Assembly: GCA_037975125.1 (NCBI GenBank)
Contig: CM075857.1
Span: 38,837,436 to 38,901,435 of the forward strand
Direction of reading: 5' to 3'
DNA: 64,000 nucleotides
DNA from: Latrodectus hesperus
Taxonomy: Eukaryota > Arthropoda > Arachnida > Araneae > Theridiidae
Shown here piece after piece: positions 15,285 through 26,176 of this stretch; position 1 is the first letter of the stretch, and the number at the start of each line of letters is the position of its first letter. The translations under genes were made by a program, and so were the position numbers. The notes under the pieces were generated by a model, which saw only the letters and a list, made by a program, of their open reading frames with translations, made no database searches and was not told the origin of the DNA.

Positions 15285-16375
15285 GTGTGTGACTTGGTAT
15301 CCAGGAAAGCAATATATTAAAATACTTGAACACTACCGAAATAAAAGATACAATTTCTCATAACTTCTAAAATAATTCTACTTTCAGAAAATACGTAAAT
15401 GTATGCCCATTTTTAGTATGCAGTTGCTTAAGTGCACGTGATATAGCCTTAGCCTCAGCAATGAAGATGAAGTAGGGCTTGTGGAGATATTAGCTAAAAG
15501 AAATATTAAGAAAAACAGCACAGCCAAAGTGTCTAGCAGTTTTGGATCCACTTATGAATACAGGACTCTACATAGCACACGGATAGCGTTGAAATGCATA
15601 AAACTGTTGAAAAATAGCAGAAGTTACGTCCGACTTTTTATGGTCTTCAAAAGAATTGAGTAAGGTGATGTGTACATCATACCAAGGTGGGTGTGCGAAT
15701 AAGTTTGTAGAATCATCACATAGATGAGACAGCAAAAGCTAAGATTAACACGAGTGAGAAAAGATTGAATGTTGCATGGTCTTGCTTTATATAATCTCTT
15801 AAGAGCAGAATTATGAACAATAGAACGTAAGAGATGATGAGGTGAGGATACAATTTTTGAATAATAATTAAGAGACAGGTCTAAGAGTAACTGAAGGCAG
15901 ATTAAATATAGATTATTGATGAGTAATATGTGAAAGGAATCAGAACATATCTTTACAGCAGAGTGATGAAATGTGTCCAATCTGCCTAAATTCTATTCTA
16001 AGACGGAAAATACAGACGGCTATCCATTAACAACACAGCCGTAGTCAATGGGTGATAAAATTAATGGCTGGTACATTTAAAAGAGTGATTTGTGATCTGT
16101 ACTCCAAAATGTAATCGGAATTGCCTAACAGATATTATAAGAAATAGCCAACAATTCTTCCACAAATGTAAAATTTGAGAAAGGAAAGTTAATTTTCTAT
16201 CGAAAATTATTCCAAGGAATTTTATATTATCAATCACAGGAATAAGTCTTCTGTTTAAGAGAAGCAAAAGATCATGGTAAATATTAGTTTTCTTGCAGAA
16301 ATGATCACAGCAACACTTGCTAGGAAGTAGACTAAAACCATTCTGTGCACATCAAGTAGCAAGATTATTTACAAT
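15285..16375 (-). pseudogene. Non-LTR retrotransposon RT-RNase H fragment
   Basis: Read on the minus strand from about 16375. A CAQNGFSLLPSKC stretch comes first (the strand preceding the thumb), then IPVIDNIKFLGIIFDRKLTF, the conserved YLG/FLG block that follows the FADD core in jockey-like reverse transcriptases. Next come the thumb/connection pieces (THFITLL, then a PHHLLRSIV-like piece near 15830). In the RNase H part SGSKTARHFGCAVF appears near 15540 (the family has DGSKT, so the first catalytic aspartate is changed), then IFIAEAKAISRALKQLHTKNG with the glutamate, and finally WIPSH directly against the (TA)n tract. Many stops and frameshifts make it dead. The palm with FADD is not in the window; the 5' part is missing. 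Confidence 0.8.
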
Positions 16376-17601
16376 TTATTCATTTGTATGCCATTTAAAT
16401 ACATATTTGATCTAAGAAATTCATATTATATGAAAGAAATTTTTAAGTTGTCAACATGTAAACTAGAATGAACAGAAGATAATTGTTGTAGGATGTTGTT
16501 GATGAAAAGATTAAAAATGGTTAGTACTTATGGACATTGCGATCTGTACAAACATTTCTAGGCATTTACATTTGAATATTTTTTTAATTTCTTTTTATAT
16601 ATTTAATTCTAACTAAATATAAGAAAACGCATTCTCTTGATTCTGCTTAAAAACAAACACTCCTGAAACTGCCCATTTTACAAGATTTTCTATACGTCAG
16701 GTGGTTTTGAAAGTGTCTTTGAATTTTCACACTGCTTCCTCAGTGATTTATGATTACTCACTTACAGGAAGTAATCAAGGCATATTTTAATTCCTTTCTT
16801 TATCCCCGCAGGGATTTAAAATATAAAAAAGCTGAAAATGTCATTTTCGATAAAATTTACGGATTACTTAAATATGTAAATTTTCATCGTATTTGGGAAC
16901 AATTAATTAACTTTAATTTTGTGTATTTGCCCCGAAAATTATCTTAAATAATAAAATAGGTATGGGATAGTATACTTATATATATATACTCCCAGAAATA
17001 AAATATATTTTCTTTACTATAACTGATAAATATGGTTTGGAAATTAAATCAGGGAAAGACGATTGGAATAATGAAAATTTGAATCAAATGAGCAAATTAA
17101 TATGATTAACAAAAATTATCTTGTTATTTAGAAAAACTAAAACAGAATAATGGTGCAAAAAATTAATTTTGAAATTTGAATATTATTAAAAAAATTCAAG
17201 AAAAGTGTTAATTTTAAAAATGGACATATGGGTATCCATATTTAAATATTAAAATTTAAATTGAATAATGACTTGTTAGGAAAATATATAAGAAAAATGG
17301 ATTAACTGATTTAATAGAAATGAAACTAAAATAGTTTGAACTAATAATTCCAAATGGAATCCAAACAATTGTACCGCACATGTATATCAAGATATATATT
17401 TCTTCCTTGAAGATTTCAATATGAATAAATTTATTGCATTTACTGATTGTGTACATAAAAATTGCAATCAGTTGAATGTATGAGGTTTTCAACACAAAAT
17501 ATGTTGAATTAATTGTTTATTCAATTAAAATTAATTGAATAGAGTCTCAGTTAAATTATATTTCTTGTTCAGTTTTTACATTTTAATGAGGTTCTCGTTA
17601 G
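16376..17601. other. AT-rich non-coding stretch
   Basis: I see no gene or mobile element here. The last 16 bases resemble a partial unit of the minisatellite that follows. Confidence 0.5.
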
Positions 17602-17823
17602 CCTGTATGTATGTGATGCCCTCGATTGCCTGTGTGTATATGATGAGCTCGTTTGCCTGTGTGTATGTGATGAGCTCGTTTGCCTGTGTGTATGTGATGA
17701 GCTCGTTTGCCTGTGTGTACGTGATGCCCTCGATAGCGTGTATACACACACGCTCCATGGCCTCCATTGCCTGTGTGTATGTGATGCCATCGATAGCCTG
17801 TGTGTATGTGATGTCCTTGATTT
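17602..17823 (+). repeat. 27-bp minisatellite, second array, one variant 33-bp unit
   Basis: Seven 27-bp units (17602, 17629, 17656, 17683, 17710, 17770, 17797) plus one 33-bp unit (17737-17769) that contains a GTGTATACACAC palindrome. The two internal units at 17656 and 17683 are identical. The complementary strand has the same TACACAC core and GAG head as the array at 205-447, with the same period, so the arrays are members of one family in opposite orientation. The plus strand reads a stop-free 9-residue repeat (CVYVMSSFA), again a by-product of the period. Confidence 0.9.
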
Positions 17824-17829
17824 CTGATA

Positions 17830-18594
17830 TGTATATGATTTGAAATAAGAAATTTTAATGTATGAAACAAAAATTAATTTTTATATTTATAATTCAGTGG
17901 ACTGGTAAAGTATACAGTAAAATCCTTTCATAAGAGTTTATAATAAGAATGTAACGTAATGATATTATGTGTTGAAAATTTCTGAACAAATTTAACTAAA
18001 AACGTTTTGTAAATTTTCATTTAACATAAATTTTAATTCTTTAATTATTTATTTATAAATAAATAAATAAATGTTAATGAAAAAGCAGAAAAATATAAAT
18101 ATATTTACATTTTATTTTTAAAAATGTAATTTGAACAAAACATAACACAGTCATTAATATTAAAGTGTAAATTAAAAACTGTATATCTAATTAAGCAAAA
18201 TTAAAATTATACTTCTTATTATAGCATTTGGAATTTTTTCAAATGAAGAAAATTTTTCAATACTTATAAGTGAAAAAATATATATAATTAACATTTATAA
18301 TATCTGGTACATTTAATAAAATTAACTTTTTATTAAAAGAAAAAATATATTTAATTAATTTAAAAAAAATTCCTTTACTTCTCAAAAGGTCTGCTATTCC
18401 TTAAAAGACAAGCCATAAAATTTTAGGTAATTAAGTTTATTTAAATTTTTAATTTACTTATTTTTTTTAAAAACATAATAATAATTATACTCATCTACTA
18501 ATGTACTAAAGAACTAAATATATGAGTTTTTATGAAATTATCACAATGAACGATATTATTAGAAAATATTTGACATACACAATGTACATTTTTT
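17830..18594. other. AT-rich non-coding stretch
   Basis: Nothing recognisable, mostly A/T homopolymer-rich sequence. Confidence 0.5.
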
Positions 18595-18957
18595 CGGTTG
18601 TCTGAGGACACACTCACAACCCGGATTTTACCGGACCACCGAGGACGTCACATTTTACAAGATACACACTTTTGATACACACATACACAAGTTTAATGCA
18701 CAAGGTGTAAACCGAGGACCCTTTTAAATGTCAACAAAAATGATAATTAAAAAATAAAAATATATAATTTAGACTTAAAACAAACAAAATCAAACAGAGA
18801 TCTTTCTTAAATTTCAACAAAAATTAAAATTCAAGATGAAATTATGCAATTTCTACACAAAAAAAGGAAAATCAATGCGAGGACGTCCTCGGATCTGCAG
18901 ACGCCCTCGGTTAGAAGGTGTGTATACACACTATTGTCCCCCCTTTCCACCTCTTGC

Positions 18958-18958
<1 letters not shown>
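18595..18958. repeat. Scattered GAGGAC / ATACACAC words next to (CA)n
   Basis: Several CCGAGGAC-type words (about 18615, 18650, 18712, 18880) and GATACACAC words (about 18660-18690) occur without strict periodicity. They share vocabulary with the 27-bp arrays and with the first 80 bases of the window, where CCGAGGACCC also follows a (CA)n run. A palindrome GAGGACGTCCTC lies at about 18880-18892. I read this as a decayed or proto-array of the same family. Confidence 0.45.

Positions 18959-19049
<91 letters not shown>
18959..19049. repeat. (CA)n then (TA)n compound microsatellite
   Basis: About 79 bp of AC dinucleotide (18959-19037), continuing directly into a short TA run. Confidence 0.96.
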
Positions 19050-19258
19050 GTTATATTTGAAGCAATTTTAAGAATTTAATGAATTATGCAGAAGAAAATT
19101 TTTTTCACCCCATACATTTAGTAAAGATATTTCTCTGCTATAGAAATATGATTCGCAAATGAGTATTTTATTTAAATGTCCTAGATATTATATAAAAACG
19201 TTATTCTTCTTTACTAGAGTAACGTTTTACATATCTAATATAAAGTTAAATTTAAATA

Positions 19259-20005
19259 CACTGCTCGACATTAAAAGTGCAACATTAAGAAGGAGTTGCC
19301 AGAAAGTGATGAAACTTGGCAAACAGAGGGAGACACAGCAGACAATACAGAGCGAAAAACAAAATAGGTTGTGCGAGCCTCCATAGACGGCGATACACGG
19401 AGCAACACTTCAAGGCCGAGATTCAGGGAGAGTACGGATGATATCCCTGAGGAATGCCTCTCCATCCCCTGTCAACTATTTCCCAAAGTGAGTCTTCTGA
19501 AGGATGCAAAGGCAAGGTCTGCAAATGACGTCCAATCATATACCAGTCGTGTTCGATTGGTGAGAGATGTGGCGGGCATGGTGGCCAAGGAAGTAGCTGT
19601 ACTGGGCATCTTGGCTGATGCGAGCAATGTACGATCGGGCGTTATGCTGCTGATAAAAGGCATTGGACACTCCCTGAAGGTAGGCGAGTGTCACCTTCCG
19701 CACCACATCATCCACATAACATTGGGCTGCTATTGTTCCGTGAATACGAACTAGAGGTGACCTGGAATCGTACGCAATGGCGCCCCAAACCATGATGCCG
19801 CGTTGTCACGTGATGGTGCATTCCACATTTGCTGTAAGATTTCCATCTTGATACCCCACTCATACGCGGTGACTATCACTAAAGAAACAAAAGCGCGACT
19901 CATCTGAGAAAACGATCCTATACCACTCCGTTGTCCACATTGCTTTAATCCAGCACCACATATCAGACTTTGGCGTCTAAGCTGTGCGGTCAATAACAGT
20001 TGCTG
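19259..20005 (-). mobile_element. Tc1-like element, 5'-truncated
   Basis: The 3' terminus begins at 19259 with CACTGCTCGACATT, preceded by TA, matching the CACTGCTGGACA start of the complete Tc1-like element at 26177. Transposase similarity runs on the minus strand from about 20005 to about 19390 and stops abruptly. No second terminal repeat is visible beyond 20005, so the half encoding the DNA-binding domain is lost. Confidence 0.8.
19390..20005 (-). pseudogene. Tc1-like transposase catalytic domain relic
   Basis: On the minus strand the relic opens with TAQLRRQSLICGAGLKQC. It then needs a frame change to read IVFSDESRFCFFSDSHRV (first catalytic aspartate), and another to read GVMVWGAIAYDSRSPLVRIHGT and YQQHNARSYIARISQ. 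The family has YQQDNARPH at that point, so the second catalytic aspartate is replaced by histidine. A further frame change restores LPWPPCPPHLSPIEHDWY, which carries the final glutamate. The N-terminal HTH pair is absent. With several frameshifts and a lost catalytic residue it is inactive. Alternative: none serious; the DDE layout is clear. Confidence 0.85.
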
Positions 20006-22219
20006 AAAATTTATCATATAAATCATAAAGTATTATAATGTTTTTCTAATTCAATATTTTATAGGATGCAGGGAACTGGAAAGAGAGAAATATAATTCAT
20101 ATTACACCGATATCTTTGTTTCATTTTAAGGGCATAGTGTTTAAAAATTTATTATTTAATTATGTTGAATCAGTTTTAAACTGCATTATACTTCAATATT
20201 TAAATAAATAGAATGATTCCTCTTTTAATTAATAAACACTAGAATTCTTAATTGATTCAGATGATGAAAAATATGATGCTGAAACGCACTCTCCATCCAT
20301 AAGTCATTATTTGAACTAAAAGCATAATGAAATGTGAATTATCCTTCATTTTATAAAGATGCACCCATATTAAATATTAGTCCTCATAAATGTCAAAATA
20401 TAATTTCTCCGACATAAGATATGATTAATTGTTTTTTGAGAAATGTCTGAATTTTCCTTGTGTTCAGAAAACAGCTTATTCGGAGGGAATCCATTACATG
20501 AGTTATTATTAACATTGCAAAAGTAACTTATACATTTAAAATAAAGGTGTAAAAGTGTATAAAATTAAGAATGAAAATATCTTATTTAGAGTTTTGTAGA
20601 AACTTTATAATACATAAATTTCTATACATTTTTCATAAATTTAATTTCTAGAAAAGTGAGCATTCTAGGCAATCTTCTATGAAATTGTTATCGTATAATA
20701 AATTAAACGTTGTTGGTCTAATGAGGAAAATTTATATTATAATAAAAAAGTTTAAATATTCAGCTAAGAAGATTCGATTTTATTGAAATCCAGTTACTCT
20801 TTCAGACTTTAATTTTTTTAAATAATAAATAGCATATTTTTTTATCTCGAGAAATAAAAAAAGAAAATAACATCATTAAAAAAAGATTGGATAGTAATTT
20901 TCTGATGAATTTGAACAAAAATATTTTGGTGTTTTTTGTATAACATGCTATTTTTATGTTTGTACAAATTTATTTACCGAAATTCATAGAAGGTTTTGCC
21001 TTTTATTACCCAAATTTTACTACCCAGTCTCATTACCTATATTTTATTACCCCTTTTATTACCTATATTTTAACTCTTCATTTTTTAACCTTTTGGTGGA
21101 AATTTTGAGCTAGTGATTAGTATATGAAAGACCAATTACCAAAAGATGGATAGTTAAATGTCGTATTATATTTGCTTTTGTACATTTTTATGAATTATCC
21201 TATGTATTAAATTTTCATTGTGTTAGAAATTTTTGGAAAGAAATTTAGAAAATATCATTTAAATTTCTCAAAAGTAAGGCTCTTGAAAAAAGTTTTTATG
21301 ACTCAAAATAAGTTATTATCAAAAAGGAAAGTCAACAATACCTTGATACTGTCTTTACCTTCGGACTTTATAATTAATTTTTTTTTCTTCTCCGATAAAT
21401 CTTAGTAGAATGTGTAAAAAATGGAGAAAACTTAGGGAGACCCCCATTTTGTTGGCGATCAGCTACTTTTTTGGGCATTTTTGATTATTTTAGTTGCCAA
21501 TTTATTTCTCTTTAATTTCATTCATGTGTATGTATAAAAACTCACTTTTATCTTGAAATTTTAAAAGTATATCCAAAAAACGTCTTTAAGTTTACTTATT
21601 TTAGTGTTATAAATGATACTCTAAAAATGTTTCTGTAAAAGTTAAATACTTTTTCTTAACAAAATAGAAAAATAATTTTTTTGTTTATTTTTGCATTTAT
21701 AATTTTTTTCATCCAAATTTACATCATTATATCTCTTTTAGACAAAGATTTTCCTTAGAATAATGAAAAATTAGAAAAATGTTTGTGGTCAGATTTCTAC
21801 GTTTCTTTTAATTATCAACTGCTGAATATTAGCAGTAGATTCAAGGTAAATTATTTCAGGTTAAAACTGTTGGGATGGGTATTTTTGACCCAAACTTTTG
21901 AATCTCCAAACCAATATCGTCTTTCAAGTAATGTAACTTGGCATATATTTCTTAATCAAAAACTCACTTAGGACACACATGTTGATTACAAAATTAACCA
22001 AGCAAAAAGATCACCTTAATGTGCAGACGTACGCATACTGAAAACTGGGGCTTATAGCCAAAAAATTATGTTTGGATGCATTCAGCAATTATCAGATCCA
22101 TGATAACTTAGACCACTGCCATCTGGTGGTTCAAGGTTGAGAAAAGAACTGTCAAAAATATCTGATAAAAAATTTTCTAAATTAGCTGAAAACTTTCATA
22201 ACTCTCGAAATCTTTCAAA
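20006..22219. other. AT-rich non-coding stretch
   Basis: No gene is recognised. A local TTATTACC-rich tract (about 21000-21075) is the only visible pattern. Open frames are short and have no recognisable domain. Confidence 0.5.
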
Positions 22220-22307
22220 TTCTCGGGAATTTTTAAAATTCCCAAGGGGATGAACCGGATTTATTCTTGGAAATAAACCCGGTTTTTTTCCTTATTTACA
22301 ACCCTAG
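22220..22307 (-). mobile_element. Possible hAT-like terminus
   Basis: Read on the minus strand from 22307 the sequence starts CTAGGGTTGTAAATAAGG, then has AAAAAACCGGG and AATAAATCCGGTTC, an arrangement I associate with hAT-type termini in arthropods. The nearby GGGAATTTTTAAAATTCCC (about 22223-22242) forms a near-palindrome. The other end was not located, so this is only a suspicion. Confidence 0.3.
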
Positions 22308-22320
22308 TTGTGGGTATGAA

Positions 22321-22561
22321 AGTGCCAGTTTACAGGTACTGATTTTGCCACTTAACCATGATTTAAAATAAGCGGTTGCTTGTGTTGAGAGCGAACGTCT
22401 CAGTCGACAGAAACAGGCAGCCCCGAAAACCTAAATGGCAGTTGGAGCACGTTTTGTCGCTATGGTGAGGTGTAATAAGATGACAGCATGATCACTCATG
22501 CTGGTCTCGTCACTTGACCATGGTTCAAATTACGAAATGGCTGGTTTTATTTAGCAGGTTG
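22321..22561. repeat. Imperfect duplication, 162-bp spacing
   Basis: CACTTAACCATGATT at 22349 recurs as CACTTGACCATGGTT at 22511, with diverged flanks. This GC-richer block ends exactly where similarity to the 58-59 kb copy begins (22562). Confidence 0.4.
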
Positions 22562-22690
22562 CCACAGTATTCAAAGACAACCGATGGTGAAATGAAAACT
22601 GCGATAATGAACTGGTTACGTCATGCAAAAGCAAGATTTATCAATGAAATAATCAAACATTTCAGTAAATTAATATTTCTGTATAGTTAA
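22562..22690 (+). pseudogene. DUF4806-like gene, last-exon fragment
   Basis: The frame beginning CCACAGTAT reads PQYSKTTDGEMKTAIMNWLRHAKARF and runs on to a stop at 22688-22690. The WLRHAK block after a T..E(I/M)..AI pattern is what I recall for the C-terminal end of DUF4806 proteins, a domain of unknown function found in multicopy arthropod and cnidarian genes. In the partner copy (58096 onward) the same frame has two stops, so this copy is better preserved. The upstream exons are missing here. Family assignment is from memory and moderate. Confidence 0.5.
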
Positions 22691-23544
22691 ATAATTAGAA
22701 TAAATTGTGTGCATTAAAAATAAATTCTATTAGTTTGCTATATTTTTCTTGAATTAATTCATATTTACACTCTCTTGCTGGAATGTTTTCTTAAGCAAAT
22801 TTTAACTTTTACAAAGAAAAATAATTCAGCTTCTAAACAATGAAATAAGTAATTTTCAGAATTTTTTGTCATAATAATTTGGAATATTCTATTGAGTGGG
22901 AAATTTTAGTTAAATAAAAGTTTATCTCTTTTATCTTGTACAAAAAAAGACGTTGAAATTATATCTAATTAGTTAAAATATTAGGCTGAGAAATAAATAA
23001 TTCTTATAAATTTCTCTAACTACAAAATTAATTAAAAAAAATAAACTATGAACAATAATTTGCCGGATATTAAACTAAAAAAAAATTTACACTCTACAAA
23101 TAAAAATATCCTTGACTATTTTATTGTTATCCTCTAGTTATAATAGCAATTCTCATATATTTATGCATTCACTGGAAACTTCTTAGAAGTAATTTCAACT
23201 TTTCCATTGAAAAAAAAATCGTTTTATTCTAAACAATAAGAAACTAAATTTTTAAAAGGTTAACTATAAAATAATGAGCATAAAAATAATGCTAATTAAT
23301 CAATTGTGAGAATTTTATTACGTTAACTAAACTTGAACAGTAAATCTGTCAAAAATCTAGGATATTTGACTGAAAATTAAAAAAAAAATGTAATGTAAAA
23401 GCAATTTTATAAATAACAAGCTAATAAAAACAATTTCTCATTGTCTAGTGGACAAAAATATATGAGCCACTAAGATAGATGAGGGATTATTTCAATATCT
23501 TTGCACATCAATAGAATATATCCATAAAACTACCTAGTATAGAG

Positions 23545-23745
23545 CAGTGCGTGTAAATACATCCAAATTTCGTCCATGAACTATCCAATGGCAACGTCTC
23601 GTAGACGTATAGTGGACGTAAAATGGGTGGATATTTGACGTGCCATGGATCTAAACTGGACCAAAAAGAGACGTCTACTGGATTAAAGTACATCCCGCTG
23701 ATGATGTCATATCGACGTCTACTGGACGAAATTGTGTTGTATGGG
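23545..23745 (+). repeat. GACGTC-rich right-end block, copy 1
   Basis: Contains closely spaced ACGTCTC, AGACGTA, GGACGTA, TGACGTG, GACGTCTACTGGA and CGACGTCTACTGGACG words and ends TATGGG. Nearly identical to 59045-59244; its distal part also matches 56971-57081. Confidence 0.85.
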
Positions 23746-24054
23746 TAGTGACTTCTCAAGTCGCTAAATACAGATAGTCGTGTTTAGCAACTGCAGAAAT
23801 AGGTGGCAGAAATGCATTTCAAACCAGTAAACAAACACATGCTAGTGTAAAATACATTTATTCCTATCAGCAAACAACTTAACTTCCTTTGGGGGTTTCT
23901 CTTAAATATCTTATTTTAAACCTTTCTTAGAATTGAGACACTAAAAATATAAATCTCATATTCTGAAACATAACAGATATAAAGATGTATTTCCACCGCT
24001 CTGTAGCTATTTGTACTACTGTGTTGTCAAAAATTCAGTGACAGTAGGTCTCGA

Positions 24055-24136
24055 GCAGTCGTGGCCGAGTGGTTAAGGCGATGGACTAGAAATCCATTGG
24101 GATTTTCCCGCGTAGGTTCGAATCCTACCGACTGCG
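24055..24136 (+). tRNA. tRNA-Ser (anticodon AGA)
   Basis: 82 nt with all arms. The acceptor strands GCAGTCG (24055-24061) and CGACTGC (24129-24135) pair perfectly, with discriminator G at 24136. The D arm carries TGGCCGAGTGG, the A box. The anticodon loop CTAGAAA (24086-24092) gives anticodon AGA at 24088-24090, reading UCU. A long variable arm (TGGGATTTTCCCGCG region) is diagnostic of a class II tRNA, and the T arm has GGTTCGAATCC, the B box. No intron, and CCA is not encoded, as expected for a eukaryote. A T6 run ten bases downstream would terminate RNA polymerase III. It shows no tail or target duplication, so it is probably a genuine gene rather than a SINE. Confidence 0.97.
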
Positions 24137-24145
24137 GTACACGAA

Positions 24146-24151
24146 TTTTTT
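24146..24151 (+). terminator. RNA polymerase III T-run terminator for tRNA-Ser
   Basis: Six thymines ten bases after the tRNA 3' end. Confidence 0.85.
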
Positions 24152-25678
24152 AACTCAAAAGAAATATTTAACGAAGTCATTGTTAGTTAAAATTTAAAAT
24201 ATAATGTATATGTAATCCAATTTCATTTTTTAAAATTTAAAAATTATTTGTCTTTATTACGTATTTAATAAATCTACAAATAGTAATTAAAAATTTTTAC
24301 TCTCACTTTTTGGCAAATTTATACATGACAATTTTTAGAGCATTTTGTGATATAAGGTACTCGTACTACAAAATTTTAAGCAATAAATAAATGAAAATCA
24401 TGCATTTTTATACACAAGAATAGAAAAATTTCACGTTAATTTGATCACAAAATGCGTCCATCATTAACTTAAAAAAATTATTACTATAAATTTATTATTA
24501 TTTCTGTTATGCAAAACGCTAAATAAAACAAATGTAATTTCTTAATCTCTAGATTACTTTCCCACAATTCAAATGGGCAAAGTACGCGACATTTTCCGTA
24601 ATCACAAGCAAATAAACAATGTATGACGTCAGCAGACTTGTTGATGCAGAAGATACGGAATATTTGACCTACAAAGTAGAAATTACCGCATATTCGCTGC
24701 ATTTGTGGAATACGAATCAAAATATTATTATTCTAAGAGCATAATTTTTAAGCGCTAAAATTCTAAACATTAGAAAAATGCATGTAATTAGAGATTTTTA
24801 TGCATACATTCTTTCGGTATCATATTTGCATATCATATTAAGCAAAAGAGGAAAAAAATGAACTCCTTATTCACAGTATAATTCAAGGAAATTCAAGGAA
24901 ATGATGCAGATTTAAATACAACACAGCTGAAGGAAATAATTTGATAGCTTATAACCCTAATCAAGATCATCTTTAAAAATAGAAGTTCATGTAAATAAGA
25001 AAAAAAGGGGGTGAAAGTGATTAATTTCGTCTGGAGCTTCTCTACACTTTTACTACTTGTGTCGATGGAGTATTTCTCTGTGTACGTAATAACAGATGCG
25101 ATTGTGCTATTTCTGTTATACTTTTATGGCTGTTTTAGATCGCTTTTCGAAAATATTAGAGCGAAAATATACTAGAATATCCATGATATAAATCTTTTCT
25201 CAGACTAATTTGTTTTAACAGACATATTTTCTGTTTATGTGGTAATTGCATAAATGTATGTGGCGTTAAAAAAATAAAGGAAACCATCAAAAGATGATGT
25301 AGTGGAAACACTAAATATTTAACTAGTTGAGTACAATATTGGAATATTACTATATGTGTGCCTACATAGTGGTATATAATCCACCGAAGGTTGTATTGAT
25401 AGACTATCAAATAGAATACAGATTTTTCTGGTAAAGTATGAAACACTCAATTATTTTAACAATTCAGTTAGGGTATTGTATGCGCCATCTTGAAATTATT
25501 AAGAATAAAACTATCTCTCTGTTTAAGCAAATTATTTAAGATGAGTCGTGAAATATTTTCGATTGAATATACAAATATAATAATCAGACAAAAGTAAAAT
25601 TAAATATAAAATTTTGGTAATGAGTAAAATTGAGAGAAATTTAAATATTATTTAAAGTTAAAATATATTTAAATATAT
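24152..25678. other. AT-rich non-coding stretch
   Basis: No gene, repeat family or transposon end recognised. Confidence 0.5.
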
Positions 25679-25796
<118 letters not shown>

Positions 25797-26176
25797 GTAC
25801 TTGCTGATTGTATATCCGCTTCATTGTTTTCCACTTAAATAATTTTACATCGATATCAGTGAATTCATATTTATTTACTTTAAATTTTAAAACAGAAAAA
25901 AAGTGCTTAAAATTTGGGGATCCAATCATTTTGGAGAATGATTTTCCGTTAAAAAAATATCTTACGCTAAATATTTTTTCTATTCAACACATCGAAATGA
26001 ATAAAAAAATTAAAAATTCCCTTTTTGACTAAAGTTTTGGTTATCAATGTGTGTACACGCGTGTTATAAAATACATTTCAATTTATAATCCAGCTATGAA
26101 CTGAAAAGATAATCACCTATTGTTCAAATATTTCACAGTTACTGTTTAATCTATTTCTCATGAGACATTCTTATTA

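Larger units (their letters stand above)
22562..23745 (+). mobile_element. Partial copy (3' part) of the GACGTC-ended element
   Basis: Base-for-base similarity to 58113-59244, same orientation, roughly 90% or more by eye, including the last-exon relic, the AT-rich 3' region and the GACGTC-rich right end finishing GTTGTATGGG at 23745. The left boundary falls inside the exon, so this copy lost everything upstream. It is about 50 bp longer than its partner because of small indels. Confidence 0.85.

Noticed and set aside
18836..19060. Thr-His / Val-Cys repeat frames
   Set aside because: Translation of the (CA)n microsatellite.
19371..19754. 127-codon plus-strand frame
   Set aside because: Antisense shadow of the Tc1-like transposase relic.
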